Part shown: positions 33,721 through 42,595 of the stretch, in pieces
Position numbering within the stretch: position 1 is the first letter of the stretch
Layout of the letters: the number at the start of each line of letters is the position of its first letter
Assembly (NCBI RefSeq): GCF_011320225.1
Contig: NZ_JAAOEN010000006.1
Coordinates: 245,957 to 309,956 of the forward strand
Direction of reading: 5' to 3'
DNA from: Phytoactinopolyspora limicola
Lineage (GTDB): Bacteria > Actinomycetota > Actinomycetes > Jiangellales > Jiangellaceae
Length of the DNA: 64,000 bases
The notes under the pieces: model-generated
The model's input: only the letters and a program-made list of their open reading frames with translations
What the model was told of the DNA's origin: nothing
The model's database searches: none
Program-made: the position numbers and the translations under genes

Positions 33721-35372
33721 CGGCCGAACTGCCCAAGTTCACCGACCACACACGGACCGAGCCGGCGCCCAGCACTGAGACCGACGGGTGGCACCGCCTA
33801 CACGTCCGGATGATCTGGGTGGATGCGATCCAGACCCTGCTATCGCTGACCCCGGCCGTGGTGGCGGTCCTCGTTTTCCGGGTCGAACCCAGCCTTGGCG
33901 CCATGTGGCCGATGGTGATCGTCGCGACTCTGGGGGTGACGGGCGCCGTCGGTGACGCTCTGCGCTGGGTTTTCACCCGCTACCGGGTGACGCCGGACTA
34001 CGTGGAGCGACGGACCGGTGTGATCGTGCGTCAGTACCGTTCGGTGCGCCGCGATCGAATCCGCAGCGTGGACACCACGGCGAAGTTACGGCACCGACTG
34101 GCCGGCCTCCGCGTCGTCGAGATTGGTGCCGGCCAGCGGTCGGCGGCAGGCGAGTCGGCGTTCACCCTGGACGCGGTGGCCAAAGCGGACGCCGAGGTGC
34201 TGCGGCGAGAACTGTTGTGGAGCACCGACACCGACGGTGAGCCCGCCGTCGGAGTCGAGCACATCAATGATGTGCCCGGCACAGCGGACAGTGAGGTGCC
34301 CGCGGCTCAGCCGACGGCGGGTCCCGCTCCGGCGGCCCGGGTGTTCGCGCGTTTCCGGCCGTGGTGGGTCGTCTACAACATGTTCAACATCTGGGCCTAT
34401 CTGATGGCGGCGGGCCTGCTGTGGGGCGCCTACTGGCTGGCCAGCTCCTTCGGAATGGACATCGGCGGGTTCATCGATGGCCTGGCCGACTGGGGCGCCT
34501 TGGGCTGGGGCTGGACGATCGCCATCGGCGCGGCCGTGACCGGTGCCATCGGTGCGATCGGCCTCGGGTTCGTCTTCTTCACCGAGAACTGGAAGTTCGA
34601 GCTCTCGCGGATGCGCGGCGAGAAGGGGACGTTGCTGCGGACCAGGCAGGGCCTGTTCCAAACCCGCGAGGTCAACCGGGACGACAACCGAATGCGGGGG
34701 GTCGAGATCGGCGAGCCGTTGCTGTGGCGATGGATGGGGATGGCCGACACCAGCATCATCACGACCGGCCTGGATACGTCCGCAATGTCCAGTGCCTCCA
34801 CGATCCTGCCCCGCGGCCCCATCAGCGTGGCCCGGCCGGTAGCCGCGGCGGTGTTGGACGTTCAGCCGAGTCCGTTGGAGGTCGACCTCGGACCACATCC
34901 GCGCGCTGCGTTGCGCCGCCGGCTGATGTGGGGCACCGGCGTGGCCGCCTCCGTGGTGGCCCTGCTGGCCTGGCTGGCACTCACCGACGTGGTGCCCTGG
35001 TGGGCCGTGATCGCCGGCCTAGGGATATGGCCGGTGACGTTGTGGGGAGCCTGGGTGGCCTACCGGGCGCTGGGACACACCATCTGCGGAGACTACGTCG
35101 TGGTCCGATCCGGTCTGACGAGCCGCTCGACCGCCGCGCTGCAACGCAAAGCCGTGAGTACGGTAGCGATCCGGCAGTCGCTCCTGCAGCGGCGCCTCGG
35201 GCTGGCGACGGTGTCTGCCATGACCGCCGCCGGATGGGGTATCTACGAGGCCCCCGACGTGGATGTCGCCGAAGCTGTTCCGTTCGCACGGGCAGCCGCG
35301 CCGGGCCTGTTGGACCGCTACGCCGAGCCGGCCCGGCGGCCCGTCGCGGCCGCCCAGCACGAGGTAGGTTGA
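33717..35372 (+). CDS. PH-domain membrane protein (YdbT-like)
   Basis: 551 residues, larger partner of the preceding gene. It has several transmembrane helices in three pairs alternating with bPH2 domains (YRVTPDYVERRTGVIVRQYR; EKGTLLRTRQGLFQTREVNR; DYVVVRSGLTSRSTAALQRK). Overlaps the YdbS-like gene by 4 bp and probably forms a complex with it in the membrane. Function is not defined for actinobacteria. Confidence 0.88.
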   Translation: MTAELPKFTDHTRTEPAPSTETDGWHRLHVRMIWVDAIQTLLSLTPAVVAVLVFRVEPSLGAMWPMVIVATLGVTGAVGDALRWVFTRYRVTPDYVERRTGVIVRQYRSVRRDRIRSVDTTAKLRHRLAGLRVVEIGAGQRSAAGESAFTLDAVAKADAEVLRRELLWSTDTDGEPAVGVEHINDVPGTADSEVPAAQPTAGPAPAARVFARFRPWWVVYNMFNIWAYLMAAGLLWGAYWLASSFGMDIGGFIDGLADWGALGWGWTIAIGAAVTGAIGAIGLGFVFFTENWKFELSRMRGEKGTLLRTRQGLFQTREVNRDDNRMRGVEIGEPLLWRWMGMADTSIITTGLDTSAMSSASTILPRGPISVARPVAAAVLDVQPSPLEVDLGPHPRAALRRRLMWGTGVAASVVALLAWLALTDVVPWWAVIAGLGIWPVTLWGAWVAYRALGHTICGDYVVVRSGLTSRSTAALQRKAVSTVAIRQSLLQRRLGLATVSAMTAAGWGIYEAPDVDVAEAVPFARAAAPGLLDRYAEPARRPVAAAQHEVG

Positions 35373-35411
35373 GGATGGCGTAGCCGATCATGGCGAGAGG
35401 TGCAGACGACG

Positions 35412-37103
35412 ATGACGTCTTTCGATTCCTTCCGCGAGGCCCGTGACCTGCTGTTCACCCATCGAGAGTCGCTGGATGCGGCCGTGGCGGACTTTCAGTG
35501 GCCGGCCCTCGAAGAGTTCAACTGGGCGCTCGATTGGTTCGACCGGATCGCTGACGGGCGTGCCGACCAGACCGCGCTGTGGGTGGTCGGTGAGAACGGA
35601 GAGGACGACCAGCGGACCTTCGCCGAGCTGGTCAGACGCTCTAACCAGGTCGCCAACATCCTGCGTGATTCCGGCGTGAACCGCGGCGATCGGATCTTGG
35701 TGATGCTGGGCAACGTCGCACCTTTGTGGGAGGTCATGCTGGCCGCGATCAAACTCGGCGCGGTCGTCATCCCCACAACCACGCTTCTCGGCGCGGCCGA
35801 CCTTGCCGACCGGCTCGACCGGGGCCGGGTCCGGCACGTCGTCACCGATGCCAGCCAGACCACCAAGTTCAGCGACGGGCCCGGCACCTATCAAGGGTTC
35901 ATCGTCGACGGGGAGATGCCGGGGTGGACGTCGTTGGCGACCACCGACGCGCCGACCACGTTCGAGCCGGACGGCCCCACCCGGGCCTCGGACCCATTGT
36001 TCTTGTACTTCACGTCCGGCACCACGTCGAAACCGAAACTCGTCGAACACACCCACGTCAGCTATCCCGTCGGCCATCTATCGACGATGTACTGGATCGG
36101 CCTGCGCCCCGGCGACGTCCACCTCAACGTCAGCTCTCCCGGATGGGCGAAACATGCCTGGAGCAACTTCTTCGCGCCATGGAACGCGGAGGCGACGGCC
36201 GTTGTGTTCAACTATCCGAGGTTCGACGCCGAGGCGTTGCTGGACGTGCTGGTCCGGTGTGAGGTCACGACGTTCTGCGCCCCGCCCACGGTGTGGCGCA
36301 TGCTGATCCAACAGGATCTCAGCCGGTGGGACGTGTCGCTACGTGAGGTCGTCGGGGCCGGCGAACCACTCAACCCGGAGGTCATCCAGCAGGTCCGCCA
36401 GGCGTGGGGACTGACCATCCGGGACGGCTACGGTCAAACCGAGACCACCGCGCTGGTGGGCAACACTCCGGGAGCTCCGGTCACCCTGGGGTCCATGGGT
36501 CGGCCACTACCCGGGTACGACGTCGTCTTGCTCGATGCCGCGGGCCAACCAGCGGACGAAGGGGAGATCTCCCTGGACCTGACGAGCCGACCGCTCGGGC
36601 TCATGACCGGCTACCTCGACGACGAGTCCAGGGCGGCAGGCGCCATGGGTGGTGGTGTTTACCGTACCGGCGACGTCGCCGCCCGCGACGCCGATGGTTA
36701 CCTGACCTACGTCGGCCGTGCCGACGATGTCTTCAAGGCATCCGACTACCGGATCAGCCCATTCGAGCTGGAAAGTGTGTTGATCGAGCACGAGGCGGTA
36801 GCGGAGGCGGCCGTGGTGCCCTCGCCGGACAGTATGCGGCTGGCGGTGCCCAAGGCCTTTGTCGTCGTCGCCCCGGGACATCAGGCCGACGCCACTACCG
36901 CCGCGTCGATCCTGGCGTTCTGTCGGGAGCGGCTGTCGCCGTTCAAGAGGATCCGCCGCCTGGAGTTCGCCGAACTGCCGAAAACGATCTCCGGGAAGAT
37001 CCGCCGGGTCGAGTTGCGTGCGGCTGAGCTGGAGCGATCACCTGGCGACCAACGCCACCCAGGCGAGTTCTGGGAAGAGGACTTTCCTGAACTCAAGGGC
37101 TGA
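35412..37103 (+). CDS. AMP-forming acyl-CoA synthetase
   Basis: 563 residues from the ATG at 35412 (an in-frame GTG at 35400 is an alternative). ANL-superfamily motifs are complete: P-loop LYFTSGTTSKPKLVEHTH, the DGYGQTETT motif, YRTGD, and the catalytic Lys in LPKTISGKIRR. It activates a carboxylic acid to acyl-CoA via acyl-AMP. The overall form, with an N-terminal DWFDRIADG-like segment, resembles medium-chain acyl-CoA synthetases. Transcribed alone; its last 11 bp overlap the convergent ACT gene. Confidence 0.92.
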   Translation: MTSFDSFREARDLLFTHRESLDAAVADFQWPALEEFNWALDWFDRIADGRADQTALWVVGENGEDDQRTFAELVRRSNQVANILRDSGVNRGDRILVMLGNVAPLWEVMLAAIKLGAVVIPTTTLLGAADLADRLDRGRVRHVVTDASQTTKFSDGPGTYQGFIVDGEMPGWTSLATTDAPTTFEPDGPTRASDPLFLYFTSGTTSKPKLVEHTHVSYPVGHLSTMYWIGLRPGDVHLNVSSPGWAKHAWSNFFAPWNAEATAVVFNYPRFDAEALLDVLVRCEVTTFCAPPTVWRMLIQQDLSRWDVSLREVVGAGEPLNPEVIQQVRQAWGLTIRDGYGQTETTALVGNTPGAPVTLGSMGRPLPGYDVVLLDAAGQPADEGEISLDLTSRPLGLMTGYLDDESRAAGAMGGGVYRTGDVAARDADGYLTYVGRADDVFKASDYRISPFELESVLIEHEAVAEAAVVPSPDSMRLAVPKAFVVVAPGHQADATTAASILAFCRERLSPFKRIRRLEFAELPKTISGKIRRVELRAAELERSPGDQRHPGEFWEEDFPELKG

Positions 37104-37416
37104 CCAGGGCGGCGACGCCAGCATGTGAAGGGCGGCTGAGCTGGGTCTGGGCGGTGCCGACGAGTTCGACGGCCGTGACCCCCACGACCCGGCCGAGCCT
37201 GGCCATGACCCGACGGGTGTGCCATCCCGGCCGGTCCTGCTCAGCTAGCTGCACGGTCACCGTCACCGAGCCAGCGGCCTGCTCGGTGAAGTGGAATCCG
37301 GTCACCGGATGTGGGTTGATCACGGCGGCTAGTCGGGCTAGTAGGCCAGGGCTGGCCGCGGCCTGCACGCGGACGGTGACCGGCTCGCTCGGAGGGGGCT
37401 GGTCGGCGGGTCTCAT
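37093..37416 (-). CDS. Orphan ACT-domain protein resembling acetolactate synthase small subunit (IlvM type)
   Basis: 107 residues, essentially one ACT fold: VTVRVQAAASPGLLARLAAV, then VTGFHFTEQAAGSVTVTVQL, and RRVMARLGRVVGVTAVELVG. The layout resembles short regulatory subunits such as IlvM. No catalytic acetolactate synthase gene is adjacent; the gene stands alone. Directly upstream are a leader peptide with Leu-Val-Ile-Ile codons, a pause-type hairpin and a terminator, so it appears to be controlled by branched-chain amino-acid attenuation. That supports a role in that pathway. Confidence 0.65.
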   Translation of the reverse strand: MRPADQPPPSEPVTVRVQAAASPGLLARLAAVINPHPVTGFHFTEQAAGSVTVTVQLAEQDRPGWHTRRVMARLGRVVGVTAVELVGTAQTQLSRPSHAGVAALVSP

Positions 37417-37478
37417 GATGGCTCCAGGGTCTGGGCGGTCGGACGGGGCCAGCTCGGGTGAGAACGGCCCCAGGAACG

Positions 37479-37508
37479 CAAAAAACCCCTCGCAGGATGC
37501 GAAGGGTT
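37479..37508 (-). terminator. Attenuator terminator before the ACT-domain gene
   Basis: Minus strand: AACCCTTCGCA, loop TCC, TGCGAGGGGTT (11 bp, one G-U pair), followed by a T-run. This is a classical intrinsic terminator, rare in this window, and sits about 65 nt upstream of the start codon. A second GC-rich hairpin (37510-37540) lies between it and the leader peptide stop. Confidence 0.85.
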
Positions 37509-37540
37509 TGCGCGCCGGGCGGAGGGTGTGCCGGGCGCGC

Positions 37541-37567
37541 CTACATAATGATCACCAATGCGAACAT
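37541..37567 (-). CDS. Leader peptide MFALVIIM of a branched-chain amino-acid attenuator
   Basis: Eight codons (Met-Phe-Ala-Leu-Val-Ile-Ile-Met, stop TAG) preceded by a good ribosome binding site (aaggtgg, 6 nt spacing). It contains consecutive Leu, Val, Ile, Ile codons and is followed at once by a strong hairpin and then the terminator 37479-37508. Stalling at these codons under Leu/Val/Ile shortage would favour readthrough into the ACT-domain gene. Confidence 0.75.
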   Translation of the reverse strand: MFALVIIM

Positions 37568-37758
37568 CACAACCACCTTGCCACAGATCGATCCGACGAG
37601 GGAACCGGCGACCGCATGATGGACGGTGGAGGCCCGCTCACGCCGCTCGAGCGTCAGTGCATTACCACCCGGCGGCAGCGCGCGTCACACGTCGAAGATG
37701 TCGAGTCGATCTCGTCGCCGACGCCGACCGGGCGATCACCCAAGACGCGTTGGCCGCG

Positions 37759-39063
37759 CTAGCGTCGGCCGGCCGGATGCCGCGACGTCAGGTTCCGAAT
37801 TCGGCCACGGATCAAGGCGACGATGCCTTCGTCAACCCCAGTCGTCTCTTCGGCAGCGGAGTCCAAAGCGCCTGCCATCCGCTCTAGTGTGGCGTCGACA
37901 ATCCTTCGTGCGCGTTGCTCATTGAATCGCCACGATATGGCTTCGGCGACCAGGTCGTCGACGGTAGCGCCGTGCACATCTGTGGCCGGTCCGATCGTCA
38001 TCGCCAGCTCGGTGCTCACGGGCATGGTGCCGCGGGGAGTTGCCACATCGGGGTACCAGGCTGTGCACATTACGTCGTAGAGCGGCGCCAGTCGGACGGA
38101 TCCGATGGGGTCATGCAGCAAAGACAGGTTCTTCCCATGCGCGTCTGCGTTACCGATCGCGACGGTGAAAACCATCGTCTCGAGGAGCTTCTGAAGCTCG
38201 GTGAGCTGATCGTCGGCAAAGCTGTCCAGCAGCCCAGCAACATCCTTGAACGAAGGCCCTCCAGCGATCTGGTACTTGGCCTCGCCCAGGAAGTCCACTG
38301 GAACCGAAAGCGCCTGACAGGAGTCCTCTTGGTGCAGACGAGACACGGTCTCATCGTTATGGTTGACGCGGTCATATCGGGAGACGACGAGAACGGGACC
38401 ACCTAATTCGATCACTTCGACGTCGATGCTCGAAAGGCTCATCGCGCGCGCCAGATTGAGACAGAGCGCTTCATTGCGGACTGAGCCCGGAAAGTGTGCG
38501 TTCTCGGGCTTCAAGATATGAGTGGACGGCGACTGGCCGGTGGGCCTCAACCACCCATCATTGTGGTCGCGTGACAGCAGCAGCTTGTCCTGCTGACCGG
38601 CCAGCGACACCCGCACTTCACGACTCGCACCCAACGGATGTGCCCCCAGCCCGTCCAATGCGCCGCGAAGCTCTTGATCGGTCAGTCGCTGCCCGACGAC
38701 GGCGTGGCGGACTGATGGCGCGGTCTCGCTACGTGGTTGGATGACTACCGCTCCTGCGCAGTCGCGACCGATCGCAGCGAGCAGGCTGAAGGTATCGCCT
38801 CGGCGGATGCCGAACTCCTCCTCGAGAATGCTCCTCGCCGGACCTTCAGGGAGCAGTCCCTCAAAGTAAGGGGTGACGACGGACGGCGAGTGGCGACGAT
38901 CCGGGCGCATGGGAAGCGCGACCGAGATCACCGGACGCCCCGACAGCCATTGGCCGGCCGCCACATCGGAGTACTCCAGAGCGATCTTTCCGGACAGCGG
39001 TTCACGGAGGGTGGCTATCTCACGACCGTCCAGCCATACGGAAAGCTCCTGGCGTGCCATCAC
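37759..39063 (-). CDS. hipA: HipA-family serine/threonine kinase toxin
   Basis: 434 residues, close to E. coli HipA. The N-terminal HipA_N domain (LSVWLDGREIATL to YFEGLLPEG) and the kinase domain are present, with SLAGQQDKLLL in the nucleotide-binding region, GNADAHGKNLSLL as the catalytic loop and LAPLYDVMC as the metal-binding Asp. HipA kinases phosphorylate glutamyl-tRNA synthetase and trigger growth arrest. The ATG overlaps the end of the antitoxin gene, as usual for hipBA. Confidence 0.93.
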   Translation of the reverse strand: MMARQELSVWLDGREIATLREPLSGKIALEYSDVAAGQWLSGRPVISVALPMRPDRRHSPSVVTPYFEGLLPEGPARSILEEEFGIRRGDTFSLLAAIGRDCAGAVVIQPRSETAPSVRHAVVGQRLTDQELRGALDGLGAHPLGASREVRVSLAGQQDKLLLSRDHNDGWLRPTGQSPSTHILKPENAHFPGSVRNEALCLNLARAMSLSSIDVEVIELGGPVLVVSRYDRVNHNDETVSRLHQEDSCQALSVPVDFLGEAKYQIAGGPSFKDVAGLLDSFADDQLTELQKLLETMVFTVAIGNADAHGKNLSLLHDPIGSVRLAPLYDVMCTAWYPDVATPRGTMPVSTELAMTIGPATDVHGATVDDLVAEAISWRFNEQRARRIVDATLERMAGALDSAAEETTGVDEGIVALIRGRIRNLTSRHPAGRR

Positions 39064-39311
39064 GACCCGCCCTCATGGTGCCGGACGACGACGTCCAGCC
39101 CGAGCCTCCGTAGCATTCGAAAGACGGCCTCTGAATGCTCAGTCGTGTGGCCGCGCTCAATCTCGGATAGGTATGACCGGTGTACGCCAGAACGCTCAGC
39201 CAGCTGCTCTTGAGTCATCCCGGACGCTCGCCGGTAGTGAGCGATCACGTCGCCCAGCGACGAAGGGCTGCGCACAAGCCACCCATCAGCTGTGTCTTGA
39301 TTTGCAGACAT
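39060..39311 (-). CDS. hipB: HipB-like Xre-family antitoxin
   Basis: 83 residues with a helix-turn-helix of the Xre type: LGDVIAHYRRASGMTQEQLA, then RSGVHRSYLSEIERG. The C-terminal ~20 residues (LRRLGLDVVVRHHEGGS) correspond to the strand that HipB uses to dimerise. It would neutralise HipA and repress the operon. Stop and hipA start overlap by 4 bp. Confidence 0.9.
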   Translation of the reverse strand: MSANQDTADGWLVRSPSSLGDVIAHYRRASGMTQEQLAERSGVHRSYLSEIERGHTTEHSEAVFRMLRRLGLDVVVRHHEGGS

Positions 39312-39337
39312 ACGCTCTCCTTGGCCGAATGTCGGCG

Positions 39338-39382
39338 TATCCAGACGCTCATCGTATCAGGCGAATTCCCGGATATCCAGAC
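39338..39382. promoter_or_regulatory. Candidate HipB operator region
   Basis: Two direct copies of TATCCAGAC (39338-39346, 39374-39382), the second within the palindrome GGATATCC (39371-39378), lie upstream of hipB. E. coli HipB recognises TATCC/GGATA half-sites, so the resemblance is suggestive, though spacing and orientation differ. Confidence 0.4.
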
Positions 39383-39460
39383 ATCCACGATGCGACGGCC
39401 GCCTACACTGGCTCGCCGGCGGGAGCAGTGGTTGCCCGTGCACCGGTCCCGACGTCGCCT

Positions 39461-39676
39461 TTAGCCTGCTTCCCGCCGCCGCATCGATGTCTGTTCAGTC
39501 TTGGTCGTCGCCGCGGGATGGACAATTCGTGGTGCGGTGAGCTCTCTCGCACGTCGGTAGGCGTCGCGCGCCTCGTCGATTCGTCCGAGGCGTCGCGGGA
39601 AATACGGTCCACGGCCACCCTGGCGAGCGTCGAGTTCGACGCGTCCAGCGGCGATCTGTTCGGTGTTCCTCAGCAC
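39461..39676 (-). pseudogene. Possible remnant of an ECF sigma factor C-terminus (ECF42/DUF6596 type)
   Basis: A short minus-strand frame contains RRLGRIDEARDAYRRARELT, close to the TPR-like end of ECF42-type sigma factors, where a similar motif is followed by xxAERRFLxRR. Nothing else of such a gene is seen. The ~230 bp beyond (39677-39907) has no recognisable content. Confidence 0.3.
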
Positions 39677-39907
39677 GATCGGCCAGAGCGAGCAGGCCGA
39701 ACTTGGCCGTAAGCCAATAGATCGGCGGAACCTCTAAGACGAACGCCTAGCCCCGAAATCGACGAGCGCGACACCAGATCCCGACTTCCCCGTACTTGAT
39801 CTTGTCCAGGCGTGCGATACACAGCGCCAACGTCGAGCAGTGGGGACGGTCCCTTGGCATGGGTGACGACATGCCAACATGGCTAGAACGCTCTGGCCTT
39901 GCAGGTA

Positions 39908-39983
<76 letters not shown>

Positions 39984-40093
39984 AAACGGCGAAAGCTTAT
40001 CACCGGCCTCAGGCTACGACGAAATCGCTACGTTGGGCCTACGGCTGGGCCGCGAGCAAGCCATGACCCACCAGTGATCGACGGCAAGATGAG

Positions 40094-40163
40094 GTCGCTG
40101 TGGCGACGTGAAAGCGGCGACGATCACCGGGGGTGGTCGCGTGAAAGTGGCGACGATCACCGG
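40094..40163. repeat. Partial copy of the GTGATCGTTGCCG palindromic family
   Basis: The core hairpin GTCGCTGTGGCGAC (40094-40107) is followed by two right-arm modules GCGACGATCACCGG (ending 40130 and 40163). The matching left arm is missing or diverged, so this is a half element. Located between tRNA-Lys and the DUF3467 gene. Confidence 0.7.
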
Positions 40164-40227
40164 GATGGGCGTTGTGGTGTACGAGCCCGGCGACCTCCTT
40201 CGTTGCGTGACCTCATAGTCTGGGGGG

Positions 40228-40542
40228 ATGGCCAACCAGCCCAAACGGCGTGAGTACGATCTGGACATCCCTACCGAGGTCGAGCCCGGCGTGTATGCCG
40301 ACTTCGCCTCGATCTGGCACACCTCGGACTCCTTTGTCCTCGACTTCGCGGTGGTCAAACGGCCGCCCCGGTCCAGCGTGGACGATGAGGGCAACCGGGT
40401 GACGAAGGTACCTACCCGCGTCGTCACCCGGGTGCGTATACCACCCAGCCAGGTCTTCGAGATCATGAAGGGGCTGGAGAAGCAGCTGTCCATGTGGGAG
40501 CGCACCTACGGCAAGCGCCAGCGTCCGCCAGAAGGTACCTGA
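40228..40542 (+). CDS. DUF3467 family protein
   Basis: 104 residues. Matches the DUF3467 pattern: VEPGVYADFASIWHTSDSFV, then VTRVRIPPSQVFEIMKGLEK. The family is small, beta-rich and of unknown function. It ends 33 bp before the convergent AAA ATPase gene. Confidence 0.85.
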   Translation: MANQPKRREYDLDIPTEVEPGVYADFASIWHTSDSFVLDFAVVKRPPRSSVDDEGNRVTKVPTRVVTRVRIPPSQVFEIMKGLEKQLSMWERTYGKRQRPPEGT

Positions 40543-40575
40543 ACCGTCACGTCGTCGCCCTCCACGTCGTGGCAC

Positions 40576-41898
40576 TCACATATAGTGCCCGGGTGTGACG
40601 TGGGTGCGCCACCGTCCCGACGTGGCGACGTCATATAAAGCTGCCTCGGTGACGGTTGGGCCGTGTTCAAGCACGGCGCGCCGCACCACTTCACGCAGAT
40701 CGGCGCCGGTCACATCTCCTACGGATCGGGCCACGCGGTGCACATCGAGGTCGACGCTAAGCGGACGCAGATAGCGCTTCAGGATGGCGACGCGGGCCGG
40801 TGCGTCCGGTGGTGGCACCGTCAGTACGGTGTCGAATCGCGCCGATCGGCGGGCCGCTTGGTCGATCCCGCCCGGGTCGTTGGTGGTCGCGACGGTGAGC
40901 ACGTCCCGGCGGCGCTTGGCGCCGTCGAGGGTGGCCAGGAAGTCGGCCAGCGTCCGGGGTTGGACGTGGTGCTGGCGATGGCCCACGACCAGGTCGATGT
41001 CCTCGAATACGATCATCGCCGGCCCGAGATGGTCGAGTTCGTCGTACAGCTCGGTGACCTGGGTCGCCAGGGTGGCGGCATCGGCGAAGATGACGGTAAA
41101 GCGGCCGGCCAGCTCAGCGGCCAGGACGCGGGCGAGGTGGGTTTTGCCCACCCCGGGTTGCCCGGCGAGTAGCAGGCCGCGGGTGGTTCCCAGGCCCAGG
41201 TGCTCGAGTGTGTCGCGGCGCCCGGTGATCGCGGCCACGCACAGGTCGACCTCCCGCCACACGTGTTCGGGAAGAACGAGATCGCTGCGGCGGTCGCTAG
41301 GTGTGGCGATGGGCGTGAGCGTAATGCCGCCGGATCCGACCGCGGCCTGAAGCACCTTGCCACGCAGCGGATTAGCCTCTCCGGAGGCTCGGTCGAGCAG
41401 CTCTCGCAAGACGCGGGCGCCGGCCGCGCGGTCAGCGCGGGCGGTGAATACCCGCAGATGCTGGTCGAATTCGTCGTCGAGGATGGACACACACGTACCT
41501 ATTGGTGCGATCGTCCCTGGCGGGAAGTGTGCGATCAGCCGGTTCGGCACTGCCCGAGGCTCCGCGTCGCCGGTATCGAATGGTGCCCACGCCGGTGGTT
41601 CGCCGCGGCCAGGACCGTGGACTCCGACGGCGTCGGTATGGGCATCCATCGCCGCGGCCAGGACGAGGCCGGCGACCTTGAGATGGGTATGAGTGGGGCA
41701 GCTGTGTGCCGTGGCGAGCCGATCTCGATCAGTGTCGAGCATCCGTGCCACCCAGGCGATCGGGCTTTCTCGGTCTTCGGACGCATGCCCTAGGAGCCGA
41801 GCGATGGCGTTGATCGTCTCTCTGGCCCCGTAGGGCAGGTCGGTGATCCAGTCGGGATGCCGACTCTCGGTTCGGCCAGAAGTCGTCGTGATGGTCAC
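40576..41898 (-). CDS. AAA+ ATPase (Cdc48/FtsH-like module), function unknown
   Basis: 440 residues. The N-terminal ~210 residues are unassigned. The AAA module has Walker A GQPGVGKTH, Walker B MIVFEDIDLV, sensor-1 VATTNDP and the arginine-finger region AARRSARFD, followed by a small helical lid (DVTGADLREVVRRAVLE). No protease domain or transmembrane helix is seen, so it is probably a stand-alone remodelling ATPase. Monocistronic; diverges from the MarR gene region. Confidence 0.88.
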   Translation of the reverse strand: MTITTTSGRTESRHPDWITDLPYGARETINAIARLLGHASEDRESPIAWVARMLDTDRDRLATAHSCPTHTHLKVAGLVLAAAMDAHTDAVGVHGPGRGEPPAWAPFDTGDAEPRAVPNRLIAHFPPGTIAPIGTCVSILDDEFDQHLRVFTARADRAAGARVLRELLDRASGEANPLRGKVLQAAVGSGGITLTPIATPSDRRSDLVLPEHVWREVDLCVAAITGRRDTLEHLGLGTTRGLLLAGQPGVGKTHLARVLAAELAGRFTVIFADAATLATQVTELYDELDHLGPAMIVFEDIDLVVGHRQHHVQPRTLADFLATLDGAKRRRDVLTVATTNDPGGIDQAARRSARFDTVLTVPPPDAPARVAILKRYLRPLSVDLDVHRVARSVGDVTGADLREVVRRAVLEHGPTVTEAALYDVATSGRWRTHVTPGHYM

Positions 41899-42031
41899 GG
41901 GTCGCGACGTTAAGGCGCCGGATGTCGGGATGGCACGCGGGCGGCGCTACTCAGCAGCGTTATTGACCGAATCGCAACACAATTCGTCAAGTCAGATCTT
42001 GACGTTGGTGTGCTTTGGTGGCGACGCGCGC

Positions 42032-42502
42032 TCAGGTCCGACACTCCTCGTCGTCCAGGCGGGCCAGGACTTGGCCGGCGATGGCCTCCAACGCCTTCAG
42101 CTGGTCGGCGGTGAGGTCGTCGATGAACAGCCGCCGGACGGTGTCGACGTGTCCTGGTGCGGCCGCGTCGATCGCGTTCTGGCCACAGTCGGTCATGACC
42201 ACGAACGCGCTGCGCCCATCGGTAGGGCATTCCACCCGTTTGACGAGTCCGCGGCGCTCCATGCGGGTAACGTGGTGAGAAACTCGGCTCTTCTCCCAAT
42301 GCAGAGCTTGGGCCAGCTGAGAGACTCGCAACGATCTGTCCGGAACCTCGCTGAGATGGACGAGAACCGCGAAGTCCGACAACGACAGCTGGGAGTCGGT
42401 TTGCAGCTGTCTGTTCAGTTGGGCGTTGAGCTTGCTCTGCATCCGCACGTAGCCGCGCCACGCGCGTTGCTCTGCGTCGTCGAGCCACCTCGGATCGGTC
42501 AC
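42032..42502 (-). CDS. MarR-family repressor
   Basis: 156 residues. Winged-helix MarR fold: LSLSDFAVLVHLSEVPDRSL, then SQLAQALHWEKSRVSHHVTR and the wing VKRVECPTDGRSAFVVMT. It diverges from the yceI/dioxygenase operon, whose promoter contains a 13-bp inverted repeat. This arrangement resembles MhqR-type regulators that sense quinones and release dioxygenase genes. Confidence 0.92.
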   Translation of the reverse strand: MTDPRWLDDAEQRAWRGYVRMQSKLNAQLNRQLQTDSQLSLSDFAVLVHLSEVPDRSLRVSQLAQALHWEKSRVSHHVTRMERRGLVKRVECPTDGRSAFVVMTDCGQNAIDAAAPGHVDTVRRLFIDDLTADQLKALEAIAGQVLARLDDEECRT

Positions 42503-42523
42503 ACTCGGAGTCTAGCAGAGGTA

Positions 42524-42565
42524 GTTGACACATCACCTAAAACGAGTATTGTGTGACGTGTCAAC
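42524..42565 (+). promoter_or_regulatory. Promoter with MarR operator upstream of yceI
   Basis: Inverted repeat GTTGACACATCAC (42524-42536) and GTGACGTGTCAAC (42553-42565), one mismatch. It encloses -35 TTGACA (42525-42530) and -10 TATTGT (42547-42552) with a 16-bp spacer. A bound MarR dimer pair would block the promoter. Confidence 0.7.
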
Positions 42566-42595
42566 CAAATGGACGTTCGGCAAGGAGAGTTGATC

